From NCBI GenBank assembly GCA_033239125.1, contig BSWB01000005.1, positions 21,815,447 through 21,879,446 on the forward strand: a stretch of DNA of 64,000 nt. Reading direction: 5' to 3'. The translations under genes and the position numbers were made by a program. The notes beneath the pieces are model-generated. The model saw only the letters and a program-made list of their open reading frames with translations, had not been told where the DNA came from and did no database searches. The stretch comes from Fagopyrum homotropicum. Its lineage: Eukaryota; Streptophyta; Magnoliopsida; Caryophyllales; Polygonaceae. Shown piece after piece: positions 23,449 to 34,378 of the stretch. Position 1 is the stretch's first letter; each line of letters opens with the position of its first letter.

Positions 23449-23970
23449 TCTTATATGTATTAAAGGAGAAACCTTCATTGTCATGCGTCAACGCCACGAT
23501 TCACGCAGCTCCCAATAGTTTTTTTTTGAAGTTATTATTTTAATTATTTTCGATAGGACAAAAAAACAAATGCATGTATCTATAAATAAATTTTTAAATC
23601 TTACTATTATTTAGGAATCCAGTAAAACTAATTTTTTTAAATCTCTCAAAAACAATAAATCTTCTAATCTATTAAATTTTACCAATTTTTTTTTTAATTC
23701 AGCAATTTAAATCAAAATTTTAAATCAAAACATTACAAAATAATTTAACTGAAAACAAAAAATGGTAAAAAAAAAAGCTACCAAGTACGTAAAAGAATCC
23801 ACCCATTTATTAGAGGTTTGTTTGAAAATCTATAATATAAGAGGTTTGTTGAAAATCTATAATATGTTTAATATTTGTAGTTATTGTTAATGTCAGTAAT
23901 ATGATTAAATATAAGTTTTTTACAATAATAATTAAAAACAACTCCGTGCAAGGCACGGGTAATATACTAG
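23449..23970 (+). mobile_element. Non-autonomous Helitron
   Basis: It begins TCTTATATGTATTAAAGGAG after an A and ends with hairpin ccgtgc-aag-gcacgg, eleven bases, then CTAG followed by T. At 522 bp it is nearly the length of the nested Helitron at 19204 but differs in internal sequence and hairpin. Confidence 0.88.
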
Positions 23971-24353
23971 TTAGTGTTACGCAAATCTTCTTCCTCGTCC
24001 CATTTGTAGACCTAGACAGAACAAACACCAGAATCGTCGCCCACAACCGCCTTTGCCACCACCGTCTTCCTCATCCCCGACGACATTCTCCCTCCACCGT
24101 CCACAACTACCTCTATCTTCATTCTCGACCGCATAGCCTTGCCGAAATCGTTGGCCACAACTTCCTCTAGCTCCACCATTTTCTTCATCCCTGTTTATCG
24201 TCCTTGGCGATTTTCTGCCTCCTACGTCCAGAACCGCCGTCGTTCTTGTTCTAGAATTGGCGTGGATTTGCATCACTGGGAGAAATTGCTTCAATTCGCG
24301 TTCATTTTGTCCAGATTTGCATTCGTTTTGACATCGTTGGGAGTAACCGCTTA
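23971..24353. other. Unassigned C-rich stretch
   Basis: There are open frames on both strands (plus to 24372, minus 24294-23977), neither with a family match. It may be a captured or decayed exon, since composition is richer in CCN codons than the flanks. Confidence 0.3.
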
Positions 24354-26951
24354 TGTAATATCCAAAAATTGATTTCTGTTTATTTTCGAGTCGAAACTAA
24401 TGACAACAATTTAATCTCTCACACCAAAATCTTCAACGTAAGGAAAACAATATTTGTTATTTTATGTGAGGTTCTAATCACATAAAATATTCCTTTATTT
24501 TTCCTTGTTTACCTAGTCCCTTTTAGAATTTGTTTTAGACCCTTGGACAAGCCCATAACAACTTGTGACAAGGCCATCCGGGCCTTGTGACAAGTCATTA
24601 GAAGACAGGGTCTTCCGGGCAGCCCATGAGAACCTCCCTGCTTACCTCCACGTACAAATTTGGCCAGCCTTCTCTCTCCTATCTTCAGACTCCTTCAATT
24701 CCGTAATTGTCGGCATCTCCCTTGGACGTTGAAGATTCCCATGATCCCGAACTTGCAGAAGATATTTACAATACGCCCACCTCGCTCCTTTGCTAACCCT
24801 AGCCGACTATTCTCTTCCACCCTATACACGAAGCCTGTCTTATCCTTTACTTCTCTAGTACCGACAGGAACACCCTCCACAGATCGTCGGGCGATGCAAC
24901 AACTCGATTGACAAGGCCACACTACCTTGCACGCTCACAGCAGCCAGCGACCGTTTCGTTCTACTCCTGTCGTGTGTTGTAGCAAACCGCTGCGTGTTCT
25001 CATTCAACCTCCAGAAGACAGACGCCCATGTATCATCGATCTTGTATTCCATGTATACGCTAGCCTCACTGCACGAGCCTAGTTGTGATGTGGTGTGGAT
25101 CAATCTTATGACTCCTACCGTCGACAACCTTGGGTTTTGTGAGACACCAGACCAAATGACCGTAAGGAACCAGGAAGCTGGCCTCGCCTTCGAGTCTCCC
25201 TCCACGCAGTAGTAGTTCCAGATCTATACTCGTACTCCCAGCCTCAGCCGGAGTAGGCGGTCCCTTCCTGCGCAGCCTCGTACCAGAAATGGTAAGCAGA
25301 TCCTTACTTCTTCGTTCCATGCATCCAGTAGGGAGAGCAATGCATAACTTTGGGGCCTGCAGGTCTCGAAGTAGCAACATGTTGTATACTCAAAGTGGAC
25401 AATAAATCGAGACTGGGAGGAGTCGAACCTGAGACCTTCTGCTTGCCAAGATAGAGTGTAGTGATCGCAGTTGGTAAGGCTTGAACCTTAGACCACTTTA
25501 CATTTCTGATTTTTTAGTTCCAAAAAATAGTGTCGAGAAACCATCTTTACGACTATGTTTTGATAGCTTACAGTAATTATTCACCATTCAATTTTTGATA
25601 GAGTATAGAGTGCTGTGCATACTACTAAATATCAAAAGTAGGAGTCGATCCAACGGTCAGATTTAGATATATAAGGTTCTAAAGTAGGATGGTAGTGCAG
25701 TTATGAAAAACTCATATTTTGGCTAAGTATGGAACTTCTGGGTTGATGAATCAACTTGAGGATTTTGTGTAAGAGTTGTGGATAGTTGTTTTTGTGATAT
25801 CTTTGCTTCTATGAGTAGAGTGCATAACATAGATGGTTGGGTAATTTTCTGTAAGACTTTAGATTTTGTACGAGGGTGTTATATTGAGTCAAAGTGGGAT
25901 CCTTAGCGAGTTTTCATGAAAGTTAAGAAGTTGAATAATCTTCCAACTTAGTTAAAACTTGTTGGTGAGTGTTAGATTGTCGTTTTGGGTTTCATAGGAG
26001 GTTTTAGAAATATTCTAGGAATATTTCTAGGATTTTGAGACCTAGGGTAAAATAGTCTTTTTACCCTTATAAGGATAATTTGGTAATTTCCGTTAAGATA
26101 TATCTTAGAAGTTCATTATGTTCTGATCAACTTTCCTTTTATATTAGAAGATTGAGTTCTTTCATTGTGCATCGGGTTTTTGAGTTATCCAAAACTGTCA
26201 CTTGATTCAGGTAAGTCTTTTGGTCTTACTTAGCTAACTTCTAGATGTTGGTGTGAGTGATGTTAGTGGTGCTTGTCTTATATGTTTATAAGTATATAAC
26301 TGCTTAAATACTACCCACATATATTTTGGCCCAAGAGTAACGGGCGGTGACATCAACTCCTCAGTAGCCCGAGGACGACTGAGAGGATCTTCGGGACTAG
26401 GCCAGACATGGTTTGCGGGGAGGATACCGAACCGCTCCAAATGGTATATGGGGAGGTATGCCGAACCTCGCCTGCTGGATAAGAAACGGAGGCAAGAGTC
26501 TTAGACGTCTCGTGCCACAACCTTAAAACGGATTGAAGTGAATAACTTTAACAACCGGTTTTATGTGTCAACATGATGAGTGGTATATTCTTGCTTTATG
26601 TGTGATTGTCTTATTATTTATCTACTAATATTTGGATAGATAGATGTCGAGGGATCCGGAAGGTAGTGGCGAGCCGGGTTTCCATATTCAATAGGATGGG
26701 ATTGAGTCTTTATGTTATTGTTGATCTTCATTTTCATGTATTTCTTTGAAATATTGATTCTAAGATATTGTTGTTGGTTGTTGGTCTTTGGTTACATTCA
26801 TGACATTTAAAACCTTATATTTTATGATATTCTGTTTTCCTTATTTGTGTCTTGTTGTAAGATTTAGTCAAGTTGTTGTGAAACTAAGGTAGGGACCCAT
26901 TGTGAGGTCCTAACTAGTAACTCCTTGAGTTATGAGAATTGGGGTATTACA
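24354..26951 (+). mobile_element. Solo LTR related to the large non-coding element
   Basis: It starts TGTAATATCC and ends GGGTATTACA, and shares blocks with the LTRs at 1834 and 9169: aagagtaacgggcggtg, the following cgggacta, gtaagtc..ggtcttacttagct and gggacccattgtgaggtcct. It is 2598 bp, with no primer site to its right and no purine tract to its left, so it stands alone. Flanks gctta and acttc are not a duplication, so it may have formed by recombination between different elements or its flanks may have decayed. ttgtgacaag words recur in its left part. Confidence 0.85.
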
Positions 26952-26970
26952 ACTTCAAAAGTACAAAGAG

Positions 26971-27290
26971 TGAGAATCGACTCTTGGTGGCTTTGTTGCA
27001 GTCCAAATCTGAGGTATGTACAATTGTTCCACATGCTTCCTATTTGTGTACTTTCTTTGAAGATGAACGTTTTTGCTCGTTGTCCCTTGTTGGTTGGGTC
27101 TTCCTGCTTTCCCTTGAACATTTTTTTTTTGCTTTCGGGTTCCTTTTGATGTATTTTTGTTTATCTCTTTTCTCCTTTATTTTGTGGTCCTTGATGATAG
27201 ATAGTCCGTCTGCCGATCTTTTTCGGCCTTTCGATCCATTAGACGGAACACCGTCTATTGGTTCGAACCGCTTTCTGTTTTAAAAAAAAA
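26971..27290 (+). mobile_element. Short retroposed fragment with A tail and 14-bp target duplication
   Basis: aaaagtacaaagag occurs at 26957-26970 and 27287-27300, directly bounding a 320-bp insert that ends in an A run. This is the signature of target-primed reverse transcription. The insert contains ggttcgaacc near its right end but no clear 5' tRNA-like part, so a 5'-truncated LINE or an unusual SINE are both possible. Confidence 0.75.
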
Positions 27291-27300
27291 GTACAAAGAG

Positions 27301-27705
27301 AGAACAAATCCCGAGGGCCAAAAACAAAGGGGAACAAGAAGCATTGTTCACGTGAAAAGAGAGGTAACCGCTTCAGGACATTCATCTATGGGATTTGTCT
27401 TCTTTAAAAAAAATATGGTGCTTCGATAGAGGATGCATGGAACACATATAAATCGACAAGGAATTTTCTTTCTTAGGATACGTTCATTCTTGTTTCCAGT
27501 TTTTGTTTGGGTTCAAATTCTATTGTCATTTAAGATTGATTTGTGATCTAGGGCGTATATAACGGGTAAGGAAAGAGATTGTGCCCCTGCTTCCAAATAA
27601 ATTTTTTTCCCCTTAGGTGGATAAAATATATATATCTCTGCTAGCTCTATTGGTAGAAGGAGGGAAGGAGTTGCGTGGAGTGCATGGTTTAAGTTGTAGG
27701 AGTAG
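27301..27705. other. No feature seen
   Basis: No gene. The word gtaaccgctt at 27364-27373 matches 24343-24352 directly left of the solo LTR. Confidence 0.35.
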
Positions 27706-27782
27706 GAAAAATTTTTAGTATACTTTTTCTTATTTAATTTATAGATTTTAATTTTTAAATTAATATGTGAAATGTCTTATAC

Positions 27783-28897
27783 GTTCATTCATGTGGTTTG
27801 TGGGGGCCCATTTTTTGGAGATCTTCAGTGGTGACTTGCTTCTTTGCCTATTCGATTTGGGGGGCTTGGTCTATACTCTGGTATGAAGACGTCTTCCTTT
27901 GCTTTGTTGCCTGTAGGGCCGAGTCTTGGGAGCTCCAAGACCACATTTTGCGGGACAGTGGAGTTGTAGAAATGGGCTCTGAGTTTTATGGAGCTTTTGA
28001 CATTCTTCAGACTTATATTCCTGATTTCAATCTTTTTGTCTTTACTGTCAAGAACACCGTCCTCCTAAAGCCCAACACGCTTTGGCGATGCTCTTTTCGG
28101 TAAGACCGTGCAGGAGATGAAAGTTATTTTTGATTTGACCCTTAGACAAAAAGCGGTTTTCAAGTGTCTTCAATCCACACATAGCCAAGATTTCCTTGCC
28201 ATGCCCATTGATGGACTTGGGCAATGTATGTTCCCGATTGAGTATCGTTCAATTCTTAAGTATCACTTTATGATTCCTCTATATCCGGTTGATGAGATTT
28301 GTCCTATGCCCAATTGTCAGAGAATTCTAGATTCTTTTGGGGAGCATGCGGTTCATTGTAAAGAGCTTTCTGGATTCAAATATAAGTATGATTTGGTCTG
28401 TGATGTGTTTAAGAGAGCGGGGGTCTCGGTTAAGAAGGAGGTGCATGTGTCCTTCTTGACTGACCCACGTGAGGGGAGGTTCACATTGAGGCCGGCGGAT
28501 GTCTTGGTGTTTGGATGGGCTGGTGGAAAACATGCTTGCATCGATTTGACTGGAGTGTCCCCACGTGTTTGTTTGGGTAGTGGGCCTTTTGCTGTGGGTA
28601 AGGCGGCGCTTAATACGGCTTCTGCTAAGGTTGCCAAAGATGAGAAAACTTGTATTGAAAATCAACATGGGTTTTTTCCGATCGCTTTCGACACCTTTGG
28701 TTTCCTTGCACCCGATGCTATTGAAATTCTCAAGAGGGTGCAACGGGTCTTGCATGGCAACGTTATGTCTCCTAGGTCTTCTGATGTTGTTTTTAGGTGG
28801 ATCGGATTCTCTATCCAGAAAGGATTGGCGGCACAACTTGTTGCCCGTCTTCCTTCTAGCTCGATTTAAATTTTGAAGACTACATAATATAAAAATT
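27783..28897 (+). mobile_element. 5'-truncated LINE with 11-bp target duplication
   Basis: atgtcttatac occurs at 27772-27782 and 28898-28908, bounding 1115 bp that hold the C-terminal coding part of a non-LTR retrotransposon, its stop and a short AT-rich tail. Only the 3' part was copied in, as is usual for LINEs. Confidence 0.85.
27799..28869 (+). pseudogene. C-terminal part of a LINE reverse transcriptase with restriction-enzyme-like endonuclease domain
   Basis: The main frame (28108-28869, 253 codons, start chosen as first ATG) reads through a Cys/His cluster (CPMPNC..FGEHAVHC, about residues 65-85) and then RPADVLVFGWAGGKHACIDLTGVSP (about 127-152), which fits the PD..D core of restriction-enzyme-like endonucleases found C-terminal to RT in one LINE class. 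It ends GFSIQKGLAAQLVARLPS. Upstream (27799-28105) the same protein continues in shifted frames (FGDLQW, ASLPIRFGGLGLYS, FVACRAESWELQDHILRDSG), so at least one frameshift is present. Very similar proteins are common in plant genomes, often annotated as RT-like. The RT domain itself is absent. Confidence 0.8.
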
Positions 28898-29035
28898 ATG
28901 TCTTATACAAAAGTTTTTTTTTTGCTCCCCTAAAAAATATTTTTGGCTCCGCCATTGTCAGTGATAACAACAGTTTGTGAAATCATGATTAAGCAATCAC
29001 TTCAGTCTTCAACATATTTGTTTCATATGTATTTT

Positions 29036-29798
29036 TCTATGGTGTGTATTTTCCCACGATTGTTTGGGGTCCTCGAGAAGCATTATCAATAATGACCACA
29101 CAAACTCTATGTATATTTAAAACCTAACCTATCAAGGAACAAAACTAGTTGTCATTGTCATTTGTATAATGAATTTATAAAGTTCTCAGAATTTATGAAG
29201 TTTATTCTCACAAAGAAAATTTTCTAGTGTTTTTTTTTGTTAGAAAAACTTCTAGTCATGGGGAGCTTAAGGAAGTCAGCAACATAGAGAATAATAAGTG
29301 TCTGGCAAAGAAGAAGGAAGTTAAAAAGAAAAGAACTAGAAGAAGTTGTGACGCTGCAAATTACAAGTAACCATCAACTAATCAACCCTCACGCAAATGG
29401 TCAACACTACCATGGTTAATTTGTGCACGAGCAAGGGCCAAAAACCAAATGCCGAAGTCGAAAATGTGAAAAAGATGGAGAGAACTAAGGATTTGATTAA
29501 AAATAGAGGATGTCACGTAGGTGCATATTTTGAAATACCCATGCAAACTCAAATGAGGGCTTGTGTAAATCGAGAGGACTTGTGTAAGTGAAGTTTATAC
29601 AAAATAAACTTTCTTGTTATATATTCTCATTTTAAGAAAATATACATATATTCGGATGGAGATTAAGTGAAGTTTATTATTAAATTCAAAAAAACTTATT
29701 TGATAATTTATTATTAAAACATATTAAAATACATCAAATTAATTTAACTATCCTATAAATAAAAAAACATATACAACGAAAGCTCAAGTTTATAGTAA
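29036..29798. other. No recognisable gene
   Basis: A 64-codon frame (29397-29591, plus) begins MVNTTMVNLCTSKGQ and has no family match. The remainder is AT-rich. Confidence 0.3.
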
Positions 29799-30002
29799 GA
29801 AAATTTTAGTATACTTTTTCTTATTTAATTTACAGATTTTAATGTTTAACTTAATATGTGAAATGTCTTATACAAATTTTTTTTTTCTCCCCTAAAAAAT
29901 ATTTTTGGCTCCGCCATTGTCAGTTATAACAATAGTTTGTGAAATCATGATTATGCAATGACTTCAGTCATCAGCATATTTGTTTCATATCTATTTTTAT
30001 TT
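29799..30002 (+). repeat. Duplicated hAT-end segment, copy 2
   Basis: This is the uninterrupted counterpart of 27706-29035 and abuts the left end of Athila element A. It shows the sequence state before the LINE inserted. Confidence 0.75.
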
Positions 30003-30007
30003 GGTGT

Positions 30008-31622
30008 TGTTCGCTCTCAATCGTGTGTGAATAATGAACGAAATAGTTTTAAATTTATAACCTAAAATAAAAGCCTGAATAAATGCGAACCCGCAGTGTA
30101 CACATTATTCGCAGTATGGCAAATACTCCAGGGTCGAACACAAGGACTATGATGAAATCAAGCACAGTAAATATCAGGTTGTCAATTAGGAACAAAGCAA
30201 CAAAACAAAGATGATGTATAAATCAGATAAAGGAATGCAAATTCTAGAGGTCAAAGCATCCAATTGTGGTTCCGACTCAAGATTTCAAAGGATAACGTGG
30301 ACAAAGTTAAGGTTTACAAGGGAAGGTATTTCTAAGGTGGGAATATATCACCGGGTAAGTCTCACTACTCACTATCTCAAACCAAAGATCCAATCACCGG
30401 ATAAGTCTCAAGGAACTAAGAAAAGGAACTATAATCTCAAACCAACACACCACCTAAGGGGATAGAACTAACCTTTACCGGGTAAGTCTTAGGCTAACTC
30501 TCAAAGGTAGGATGAAGGCACACTCAAACCCTAATAAAGGATAAATCTTTATTACCTAACACTCATCATCATGGGTATACAAGAAAAGGAATCGCCGGGT
30601 AAGTCTCATCCTAGGCCCGCGTGTAAACCAAGAAAGGTGCAACAAGGATAGAAGTTGGCAAACTAAAACCTAAACTCAGGATAGATCAAATCAGGTCAAA
30701 CGTCTCGCTCAGTTCATATTGATCTCGGTCGAGATGTTCTATTAACAAAACAAGGTGAGGTGCAGTTAGGTTTTGGCTCAAGCTTTCAGGGTCCACTAAG
30801 GTAAAGATTCATTCTTTCATCGTCTTTACCACAACCTTTAGCCAATCACCCAAAAATCGCAAGGGAATTTAGCCAACAATCATCATAATAATAACAATTA
30901 AATATATAATAAAAAAATATAATAACCAAACAATAAAACCTTGACAAAAAGTCTTAATAATCAACTCAAACAAACAATCAATCCAAACAAACAAGCAAAC
31001 TGTGTTTCTCAGTAAACGAATCAAAAGACAACAATCAAGGTTCCCTAAGAAAACCTTACGACTTCCCTTCAAAGCCTTCAACTTTCTCTCCAAAGCAATC
31101 TACCTTCCAACTTCCTTATTCCTTGGAATATCTTCAATCCCAAATATAATCAGCTAACCAAGCCCCATTCCTTATAGAAAATATCTTCAATCTTATAGGA
31201 AAATCAAATGCCAAAAATAAAATATCTCATGGGCTATGGGCTAGCCATCTCGATCCAGGCCCAGTAGGCCATCTCAGTCGAGATGATCACATAGTCAACC
31301 GAGGTGAACGAGCTGTTACGTACAAATCTCCATAACTGGTTCAATTTGAATTTCTATCCAACTTCCATGGTTCCTATGCCTTTCTTGTAGCTCCTCAAAG
31401 TTTCAAAATGTAGCTCATATGACTCCTTAGATCCTTTGGCTCCATATCGCTCCATAACATGTCATTTTCCCTACAATTACAACGAAAATAGGTGTAGACC
31501 TCGATTCTTGCAAAGGTAAACAAAACGACATAATCATCGAGAATATACAGCCACACATGCATATTTATAATGATAAAACATCCTAACCAATCTCAAAATA
31601 TAGACTATAATGGATGCTATCA
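30008..31622 (-). repeat. 3' LTR of element A
   Basis: On the minus strand it starts TGATAGCATCC and ends GAGCGAACA, 1615 bp. It holds gtacactgcgggttcgc near its end (complement at about 30084-30102 with small changes) and four forms of the phrase tgagacttacccggt (complements near 30350, 30397, 30475 and 30596). Palindromes of the CTCGGTCGAG type lie at 30723-30734 and 31271-31285. It is a diverged relative of the LTRs of array C. Confidence 0.88.
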
Positions 31623-31661
31623 AAATACCCCATACTTGTCCCTTGCTTGTCCCCAAGCAAG
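31623..31661 (-). other. 3' purine tract of element A with adjacent hairpin
   Basis: Minus strand: cttgcttggggacaagcaag (31661-31642, a perfect 7-bp stem) then, after a few bases, aagtatggggtattt directly before the LTR TG. The same pair occurs in B and C. Confidence 0.85.
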
Positions 31662-32067
31662 ATTCAAATCTTAGATACAAGATAGAATGGATTATAAGTC
31701 ATCAAAAAGATCAATGAAAAACATTTCACAAAACCTTTGGTGGTGTGCTTCCATTCGTAGATAACCCTAAGAGAATGTTTCATAGCAAATAAAATCAACA
31801 CATGGTCAAAACTTATTATGAATATAAGAAAGTTGATTATCTTTTGTATAAAATCGTAAAATGCATAATAAATCATATTTATCAAAATCAATCATGTATA
31901 ATCTAGTTTAAACCACGAAGTCAATCAACATACTCAAGGTCTCAAGGGCTTTCAAAAAGATGTTAAGAAATGTGTTAGGGTGGTGGGATGTATATAGGGT
32001 AATGTGGTGCTGAAATCCGGGAATAGGATCTTTACTTCACTTCTTCGAATCCAAACATCTTCCACCA

Positions 32068-32084
32068 ATAAGCTTTGCTTATTC
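32068..32084 (-). other. Hairpin aataagc-loop-gcttatt in the 3' UTR of A
   Basis: A perfect 7-bp stem with 3-base loop, 39 bases from the conserved block. C has the same stem. B has a different stem at the same place (39725-39737). Confidence 0.6.
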
Positions 32085-32123
32085 TTCCTTGCATATTTTC
32101 ACTTTTTACTTTATTTTTGAGAA

Positions 32124-32315
32124 CATGGACAGAGGTGCACAATAACCGAAGCCTAGGAAATCAACAATTTTCAAATTCTCGAGATGCCTCAAACCCTTGA
32201 TGAACATTCCATGACCCATTAGTACTATCGACCAATCCGACTTTGGCAAGACACAAACACCCGGCTATGTGAATGGTGTCAAGCTACTCATCATCATGAT
32301 CAACGTCCCCAAACC
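32124..32315 (-). ncRNA. Conserved 192-bp 3' UTR block (copy in A); structured RNA or cis element is inference
   Basis: On the minus strand the block runs from ggtttggggacgttgatcat to tgcacctctgtccatg. It shares long identical words with B and C, for example cacatagccgggtgtttgtg, cttgccaaagtcgg and cctaggcttcggttattgtg. It has no open frame shared by the three families. The ncRNA label is only a placeholder for a conserved non-coding element. Confidence 0.55.
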
Positions 32316-32941
32316 TATTTTCTAACACTTTCAATCACAATCTCAACTTCACTTCACACGCTTTTCATCAACTGCATCCAAATTCTCAAATAGGTAAAGG
32401 GAGGCAAATATATATGAGGGGATAAAGCATGATCAAGAAGAAGAAGAAGAGACGCGAAGTGCCTTAATCATCCCATGAAGAACGTGAGAGAGCTTATAAA
32501 GTAGTGTCAACCTTCAAATTCAACATGATTTTGATAAAACAAAATACTAAACATGCTAGAACTTCAAATGAAAAATTTAGCAACTTAAACATATCATAGA
32601 ACCTTTTGAACACACAAACATTTCAAAGTTAATCTGCAAGTAAATACCATCAGCGAGGTCATATATGGAATAGAAGCACAAAACGTTTCGAAAATTTCTT
32701 CAGTTTCAAAAGCATCTCGGTCGAGATGATTTGACAGCGCCCGAGATGAATATTAGTTGTCACAATCTCGTTTGGCCAAATTGTCTTGGTCGAGGTCAAA
32801 ATATTTTTTAAATCAGTTTCGACGTTTTTCAATCAAAAACCTATATACAATGCATGTAAATGGACATAGAAGCACATGTAAGCAAATAAGATCAAAGTCA
32901 TCCAAGCAACAATTATTATAAATTACAGATCCAAAGCAAGT

Positions 32942-32957
32942 CAAATACCCCATACTT
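32942..32957 (-). other. Upstream (second) purine tract of element A
   Basis: Minus strand caagtatggggtatttg, preceded by the small hairpin ggacaatgtgtct. It is identical at its core to the 3' purine tract 1.3 kb away. Confidence 0.7.
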
Positions 32958-33098
32958 GAGACACATTGTCCCAATGGGTCAAATATAAATCAAAACAAGG
33001 TACTCACCGAATGAAAATACAAAACAACAATAGAAATAAGAACTAGATCCAGAATAAGCTCAATCATCGGCCGGCGGTGGAGGTGGAATGTATGGATA

Positions 33099-34378
33099 TT
33101 AAGTCGGGTTGAACGGATACCCCATCTGCTGCTGGAACTGCAACATCGCCATTTGACGGTGGTAGTGCTGGCTATCCTCTATGCGTTGTGTCCAACTGTG
33201 AATAGATCGAGTCTGAGCAGCAAAGCGCTGGGTCATGTTGGTCCGCAGAGCCTGAAAAGACTCCGTCATTTGCTGCGTCAGATCATCGATCCTCCTATGC
33301 GCCTTTGGGTCACGACAGCGGTGAGCTCGCTGCTGGGATGGCTGAGGAATCTCTACTGGAGCAGCTGGTATCTCCCTCTCGTCCTCAGTAGCCTCATCAT
33401 CGAGGTCGACAGTGGGAATACTAGGGCCGGCAAAATCTGTACCGGTGTCCATTGCTGCAGCTCCACCAACGCCGTCACCATCATCATCAGATATCTCCTT
33501 CGCCTCCGCCTCTACAACAACTACATGCATGATAGGAAACCAAACTGTCGACCAGTTCTCACGGTCGAAGATGGAAAACTGAGGCGACCACGGAATGCCT
33601 CTAGGAAACTTCATTTCCCACGGCATGGCCACATAAGGAGTGCCAAGACCCGGGGGAACGAGAACACGACGAGTGATGAACTCCAGCAATCCAAGTGGCT
33701 TTTCCGCCGCAGATAAATCCAAACCCATCTTTGTGGCAATATGAGTCACTAGACCTCCAAAGCATATATCACCCTTCGCCTTCCCCTTCACCTTGTCCAG
33801 CTCCTCTACAAGCATAGCAGCAAAATCTGGAATGCCACCTGTCACCATACAAACATAGCAAAAAGCTCACCTTGGCGGACCTTTTGGGGCGTCTTAGTAC
33901 ACGCCAGAAGCATCTCACTGAAGATCCGATGAGTGATGCGGAAAGTGAGGTGGTAGATGATGCGCTCTCTAGAATCCCCGGGATGTCATCTGTCTCTGTG
34001 GGAAGTAATATGGGCGATGTTCTCCCAAAATTTACGAGCTTGGCTACGGGATGAAAAATCTGTAGCGGTCGGAGGATGGAACCCAAAAATCTCTACAAAG
34101 TGGTCAAGGGGAACAACATAGTTTTTGTTCAGTAGGCGGAACTTGATTCCTCTCTTATCCGGAACATAGGTGACAGAACTCAGAAATTCGAACGTCGGCT
34201 CTAGATAAGCCGACGCACGAATGGCCATAAAGGTCTCCAGCCCAACCATGGAGACCATCTTTTGCAAGTCATCAACTACATGCAAACAATCGAAATTACT
34301 AATGTCCACATACCGTGGAGCAATGATCGTGCGGCCACAAATGCGATCAAAGTCCGTTTGGAACCACTCATGGATCAC
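33099..34378 (-). pseudogene. Third ORF of element A (Athila-type post-pol protein), frameshifted
   Basis: Two minus-strand frames, 34378-33986 (130 codons) and 33848-33099 (249 codons), plus a shifted bridge between them, line up with the 513-codon ORF of element B. Shared words include PRYVDISNFDCLHVVDDL against PRYLLLEDLHPLNIVDDL, FRLLNKNYVVPLDHFVEIFGFH against FRLMNRDYHLSIVEFGTIFGFH, GLVTHIA and YVAMPWE. Athila elements carry such an ORF after pol, where an envelope-like gene sits in some relatives. No membrane segment or signal peptide is visible here, so an envelope role is not supported. The C-terminal part is rich in Gln and charged residues. Confidence 0.75.

Larger units (their letters stand above)
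27706..29035 (+). repeat. Duplicated hAT-end segment, copy 1 (interrupted by the LINE)
   Basis: With the LINE insert removed, 27706-27782 plus 28909-29035 matches 29799-30002: tttagtatactttttcttat, then ctcccctaaaaaatattttt, then ggctccgccattg and a further 90 bp. The ggctccgccattg word resembles the end of plant hAT elements. Similarity continues past this end, so it is a segment duplication and not two insertions. Confidence 0.75.

Noticed and set aside
24349..26956. Target duplication for the solo LTR
   Set aside because: The flanking pentamers gctta and acttc do not match.
28327..28836. 169-codon minus-strand frame
   Set aside because: Antisense shadow of the LINE endonuclease frame, which has clear family words.
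33153..33716. 187-codon plus-strand frame
   Set aside because: Antisense shadow of the third ORF of element A.
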